64,000 nt of DNA, taken from Eunapius fragilis. Lineage: Eukaryota > Porifera > Demospongiae > Spongillida > Spongillidae. The DNA is taken from positions 7,275,182-7,339,181 of the forward strand of contig OY811979.1 of NCBI GenBank assembly GCA_963681505.1, in the 5' to 3' direction. Below the pieces are notes generated by a model, which saw only the letters and a list, made by a program, of their open reading frames with translations, did not search any database and was not told the origin of the DNA. Every line of letters begins with the position of its first letter. Position 1 is the first letter of the stretch. The position numbers were made by a program, and so were the translations under genes. Positions 59,566-64,000 of the stretch are shown here, one piece after another.

Positions 59566-60640
59566 GAAGAAAATTTCGCTTGTCGGTTCATCGAAAAAAT
59601 GAAGAGCGAAGGAAATAGCACCAGCATTGAGGTGCGTATCAGTTCCCAGTGATTTAATTACAGCGGTGCCCGTTTGTTCGATGACCTTTCAAAGTTTGAA
59701 AGCAGACCTCCATCCTGTTGTTGAAAATCAGGATACTGGTCCATTTCTTGTATCTTTCCCACTATAAGTTATTATGCTAAGTGAAGTGCATACATTGGAT
59801 GTCCTGTTGTCAAGGCTGAAAATGACAACCCTCCCTTCTATGAGGGTTATTCTTGATGGCTTACCCCTTTTTGTCTGCAGAATGCACTCTACGCAATTAC
59901 AACCTACTGTATTGATGTCAGTTAAAGTTACAGCTGAGTTACAATGGTCTGCAACTGTCTTGGACAAGATGGTTACGCCTGAAAAAAACAAATACCTTAC
60001 TTAATGTGGTGCTGTGCATGGCTTTGTTTTAATGCTGTTTATTAATTGTCTGCTTGTGTATATGGAGTTTGAAATACAATACACACACTGCAAATAGATG
60101 AACATGTAAAACTTTAAGAGTTGAAGTCACTGAGCTGGCTACCAGTTTATGACACAGAAATTAAAATGTTACTGATCCAGATGCATTGTAGCAGCAATGT
60201 TATAATACATGTCTGAATACAAGCTTGCAAGTACTGCCCTGCTCCTTAGGCTTACCAAGCCATGGCATGGATCTGGGAGAGCTATACAAGTGCATATTCT
60301 GCCTTTGCTAGTGTCACCACAGCTATTGCTTGTAGAAAGAATGGTATGCACTTTACAGGATTAGTAAAGACGGCAACCTGAATGTTTCCCAAGCAGTATC
60401 TTGATGAGGTGGAATTCAAAGAACGTGGTGATGATGCCACACTAACATCTAGTGTACAAGGCCATTGAGCTGCCTCCTTTGAAGAACATGGTTACAAGAG
60501 TTAATTAGAACGTTGTGGTCACATAGTTTTTTCGAGTTTGAATTGTTGTCTTGAATATTAACTAGTAAACGCCAATCAAATTTCATACTTTTCGAAGTCT
60601 CATCATTGTAATCGTGCAGTTTATAAATCATACTCAGTGG
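59566..60640. other. No gene recognised
   Basis: AT-rich; a frame at 59774-60004 has no known motif. Confidence 0.4.
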
Positions 60641-60646
60641 AGAGAG

Positions 60647-61465
60647 GGTCACAACTATCCACCTCTTGTCTCTCCTTCATCTTCCAGACAAAAGGCATGG
60701 GACCTCCCTCATGTGGAAGAGACATATGATCAGCTCCTGCATGGTGCCTCTGACTGCAGGTCTCGTGCCAGGTTACTGGCTGCAGCCACTAAAGAGTCTG
60801 GGGCCTGGTTGCATGCCCTCCCTGTCTCTTCCCTAGGCCTGCGAATGGATGATCACACAACCAGGATAGCTGTTGGTCTTCATCTGGGTACGCCACTTTG
60901 TCAACCCCACATCTGCCACCACTGTGGAGGTCATGTTGATGCCCTCGCTACTCATGGGCTCAGCTGCATTAAAAGTCAGGGTCGTTTTTCAAGGCATGTT
61001 GCTATCAATGCCATTATACATAGGTCACTGGCAGCAATAAACGTACCATCAACACTTGAGCCCATTGGCCTATGCAGATCAGATGGCAAGCGACCTGATG
61101 GTTGTTCCATTGCCCCATGGAAGTCTGGCCAGTGTCTTGTTTGGGACTTTACTTGTGTGGACACCTTTGCAGCCTCATACATGTCTGATGCCACAAGGGA
61201 AGCTAGAGCTGTAGCCACAGCTGCTGAAGCCAGGAAGAAGGAGAAGTATGCTCTGCTGTCCAAATCTCACCATTTTGTCCCAGTAGCAATAGAGACCTCA
61301 GGTGCCCTTGGCCCTGATGCTCTCAGTTTGCTCACGGATATCAGCAGGCGTCAGCAGAGCATCACTCATGACCACCAGTCTCTCCCATTCCTTCTGCAAA
61401 GAGTGTCCATTGCACTCCAGCAGGGCAATGCTGCCTCTGTAATGGGCACCACAAGTAGTGTGTAA
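60647..61465 (+). mobile_element. C-terminal domain of a retrotransposon polyprotein, 5'-truncated
   Basis: One open frame ends at TAA 61463-61465. Characteristic elements: KAWDLPHVEETYDQLL, ESGAWLHALPVSSLGLRMDD, CHHCGGHVDALATHGLSC, GKRPDGCSIAPW, VWDFTCVDT and a final QRVSIALQQGNA. This is the block that follows the reverse transcriptase in many invertebrate retroelement proteins; the PDG...WDFT...D order resembles a PD-(D/E)xK nuclease. No reverse transcriptase motif (YxDD) is found upstream, so only the 3' part inserted. The frame is intact and has no host start context. Confidence 0.72.
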
Positions 61466-61646
61466 TTTATATACATGTAGAGTGTGTAATTAATATAGTG
61501 CATGCCTCTGTAATGTATTAGATTTACATTGATGTTACTATGGTTGTACACTTCCCCATCAAACTATTAATTAAACGTTTTCGTACATATTTAATTTTTG
61601 TCAGCGTAGTTAATTGCAAGCAATTTGATTTAAGCGTAAAAGCGAC

Positions 61647-62931
61647 ATGGAGGCAGAGACAGCAGTTGTGGTTCGAGAATTGATGGTTTACGTGATACGC
61701 GAGGGGGGTGTGGAGATTCCACGCAACAGCAACTATTTCGTACGGAAAGGCGAGGAGCCCCAGCAACTGTTACTAGTCGTGGGTGTCCTCAACGAAATGT
61801 CAAAATCCATGCTTATTAAGTATGGGGCCGAAATGCGATGCCTTTGCAGGCACATGGACGTATCTGACGAACACTTCTACGGTAACTACCGAACGGTAGC
61901 CGAAAACACGCTAGGATCCGAGATTAACTGGGGTAGGATCATCTCGTTGATGACATTCACAGGCCTTCTAGCGGCGCTCTTGATTCAGAGAGGTCAAGAA
62001 CGAAAGATAGAGAGTCTCCTAGGATGGCAGCTGCTCTTTATAGAAGACATTTGCCACGCGTGGATCGAAAAGCACGGAGGCTGCAGGGCCGCCGGAGCCG
62101 GGGCGGCTGGGGCGGCTATGGCCGCTCCACTTTTTACGGGTACATTTATAAATATTAATTAATCACAATTACATACTTTCGCTTAATTACTTTAAATTGA
62201 ATAACCTACCAGCTGTCTTTAACTACCCTGAGATGCCATCGAATTCTTCCAAACCAGTAGTTCTGGTCAATTGGAGCTTCTGTTGCAGGTCACGAAATTG
62301 GTCAGTCTACTACTTGTAATGCCTGCTACTAATGCTGAAAGTGAGCGATCGTTCAGTGCTGTACGACGAATCAAGAGTTACCTACGATCAACAATGTCAC
62401 AGCAGAGGCTCGATCACCTTATGCATGGTGTTACATGTGCACAGCGATCACACAGATAAACTCAATTTGGTTGACGTAGCTAACGAGTTCATTGCGAACA
62501 TAGGAGTCAAGTATTTGGAACGGATTTAAAGAAATCTGATTTGTAGAAAAGTGTACTTCATTAATTGTGTACTTTAAAAGTGATTTGTAGAGATTATTAA
62601 TAGTTTGTTATGTAACTTTTAATAATTTTATTACGTTATTGATCATGAATATTAATGAGCCGCCCCATTTATGTTATCCTTCCGGCGGCCCTGGGCTGGG
62701 TAAGTTTATCTCTGTTGGGTTTCTGTGGAATGCTGTTGAATTAGTACATACTACGCGCTTGTGAATGACATTTTACATCGCAGCATTATTTATTTCTAGA
62801 AATCTATTAGACTGGTGCAGAAAGAGCAATCCGCGGAATGCGCAAGAGACACCAGTTCCCTGTCGTTTGCTGCACCCATCGCTTAGGGACTCGGAACATT
62901 GGCTGTTGTCGGGGCAGCATTTCTCAGTTAG
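61647..62931 (+). CDS. Bcl-2 family apoptosis regulator, interrupted by a hAT insertion
   Basis: ATG at 61647 opens 145 codons up to the BH2 motif. BH1 is clear at residues 90-109 (GSEINWGRIISLMTFTGLLA) and BH2 begins at 138 (HAWIEKHGG). Bcl-2 proteins act at the mitochondrial outer membrane in cell-death control. After HGG the frame enters a hAT-like element (62084-62693). Beyond it the text GGCTGGGTAAGT would complete HGGW exactly at a GTAAGT donor, the position of the BH2 intron in vertebrate BCL2 and BCL2L1. The next exon starts at 62800 (KSIRLVQKEQSAE) and reaches FAAPIA, TAG (62884-62886), then GLGTLAVVGAAFLS, TAG (62929), so the membrane anchor also carries a stop. The gene looks inactive in this sequence, unless the element is spliced out. 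Confidence 0.82.
62084..62693 (+). mobile_element. Small internally deleted hAT element in Bcl-2 BH2
   Basis: Ends are inverted: CAGGGCCGCCGGAG at 62084 and TCCGGCGGCCCTG ending 62693, with GGCTG on both sides (62079-62083 and 62694-62698). It retains the hAT dimerisation region (MPATNAESERSFSAVRRIKS at about 62309-62369), then a frameshift (KLNLVDVANEFIANIGVKYL). hAT elements normally make 8-bp duplications; only 5 bp is seen here. About 610 bp, non-autonomous. Confidence 0.85.
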
Positions 62932-63270
62932 AATCTGTTATCCTTTATCCCATTGGGCAACTGTTATTCTCTTTATGTATCTCACACAGGTATGATATCA
63001 TCCTGTCAATGTTGTGATTACAGTTCTTTTTGATAGCATAAATTTTAAACCTTAATTTAATTTGCGGGCAGTAGTGATGGGCGGGTAGCGAGTGGTCAGA
63101 TGTGAAAGAAAAGGGAATAGCATGTGGTTTTATGATTAGTCACAAGGGCTTTTAAAAATTAAGTTGTTTTTACATGGAGCAGGTTACGGGTACCTCCTGG
63201 AAGGCGGAGTGATGTTATTAGCAGTTATCATTGGTACTTACTAATTGCCAAACATCTCACCCAGTGGTGA
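62932..63270. other. No gene recognised
   Basis: Downstream of the Bcl-2 anchor exon; nothing else supported. Confidence 0.4.
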
Positions 63271-63313
63271 TGGTGGTGGTGGTGGTGGTGGTGGTGGTGG
63301 TGGTGGTGGTGGT
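63271..63313 (+). repeat. (GGT)n microsatellite
   Basis: Fourteen or so uninterrupted TGG units. Confidence 0.95.
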
Positions 63314-63347
63314 CCTTTTAACACCACCATTGCCTCCAATTCCTATA

Positions 63348-63395
63348 TCCCACCAACTTTCTCGTTAGAGAATGTTTTTCTTTACTTGTATCTTC
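63348..63395. mobile_element. One end of the 54347-54643 MITE family
   Basis: CCCACCAACTTTCTCGTTAG and AGAATGTTTTTCTTTACTTG match the right arm of 54347-54643; the other arm is absent. Confidence 0.75.
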
Positions 63396-63675
63396 ACTAA
63401 CTGTTCCTTCTGGAGATACAGAGCTGCTGTCTTGGAAAGTGAAATGGCCTCCATCTCTGACAACAGTGTCTTCTTCTCTTCCTCTATGGCTTGGTGAAAT
63501 TTCAAACGTTTGGGTTATGAGAAGTGTGGCATTCTCTCTGGAAGTCTCAACCTGTTCTGTCTCCATGTCGTTGGCACCAATGGCACTGGTCACCATCTGT
63601 GCACACACAAGTACCTCTCTCATTCCATCTCTGTGGACCTTTGCAATATTGCACACCTCAGCAATCCTAGTCTTG

Positions 63676-63778
63676 TACCCAGACCCAAATTCCCAACAGC
63701 TGCAGATGGATTACACCACCGCTATGTGGAAGTGGTGATGTAATTCATCCGCAGCTGTTGGGAATCTGGGTCTGGTTA
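63676..63778. repeat. ~100-bp inverted repeat
   Basis: CCCAGACCCAAATTCCCAAC (63678 on) pairs with GTTGGGAATCTGGGTCTGG (ending about 63775); a ~23-bp loop lies between. Likely a MITE or foldback fragment. 63780-64000 shows nothing further. Confidence 0.8.
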
Positions 63779-64000
63779 CGAGACTACAGCAATCCTGTGG
63801 TCCTTGTGATGGACTAGGATACATTCACTGCAGACCAGACACTCGCAGACGAATTTTAACTCTTCCCTGACTTTCTAGTGATGAGGTTGGGAGCAGAGAT
63901 GCTCAGTTGGTGTTTTGATGGATACAAGTAGTCTGACAAACTCCTGGTCTAGTGTTACCAGCTGGTGATAGTGCAGTATCTTATTGCGTCTATGGTACTC

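Overview
The window looks like animal (metazoan) nuclear DNA, most likely from a demosponge or another early-branching invertebrate; this is inference. Evidence: a 13-exon condensin gene (NCAPG), a Bcl-2 family gene broken at the intron site that vertebrate BCL2 genes share, a TRAF-type MATH fragment, hAT, Tigger, Ty3/Gypsy and non-LTR remnants, mostly short introns with clean GT-AG borders, many micro- and minisatellites, and one 200-N assembly gap.

Layout. 1-2950 and 23708-26999 are near-identical direct repeats. Each carries the 5' part of a gene built of tiny exons (start exon, RGG exon, coiled-coil exons). Downstream of each lies one very large exon (11650-13278 and 32818-34377) encoding a P-loop NTPase followed by a PD-(D/E)xK-like nuclease module, which I read as Crinkler/RHS-type. 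Both loci end in a basic AT-hook tail (15604-15662 and 35767-35799). The two NTPase exons are strongly diverged although the 5' cassettes are almost identical. A TIR-bounded, decayed hAT element (6423-10208) lies inside the first locus, and a foldback element with ~540-bp arms (29005-30840) inside the second. A coiled-coil gene (-) and a Cys-rich gene (+) diverge from 18512-18582; the second runs into the gap at 19855.

36-46 kb holds small gene and retroelement remnants, then NCAPG on the minus strand (45600 to 39568) with a decayed Tigger transposase in its second intron. 46-54 kb is a mosaic of gene fragments (MATH, an exon of a neighbouring gene, 81 bp of NCAPG exon 3) mixed with GGGACGG-type repeats. 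54.9-57.2 kb is a second micro-exon gene with ten consecutive symmetric exons. 59-63 kb holds a protease-like relic, a retrotransposon C-terminal domain, and a Bcl-2 gene with a small hAT element inserted in BH2.

The unifying observation is that almost every micro-exon in the window (NTPase loci, 55-57 kb gene, Cys-rich gene, hAT 5' leader) has a length divisible by three and phase-1 introns on both sides. Such cassettes can be skipped, shuffled or duplicated without changing frame. The most interesting candidate system is the pair of NTPase-nuclease genes with a shared 5' cassette, exchangeable micro-exons and a DNA-binding tail.
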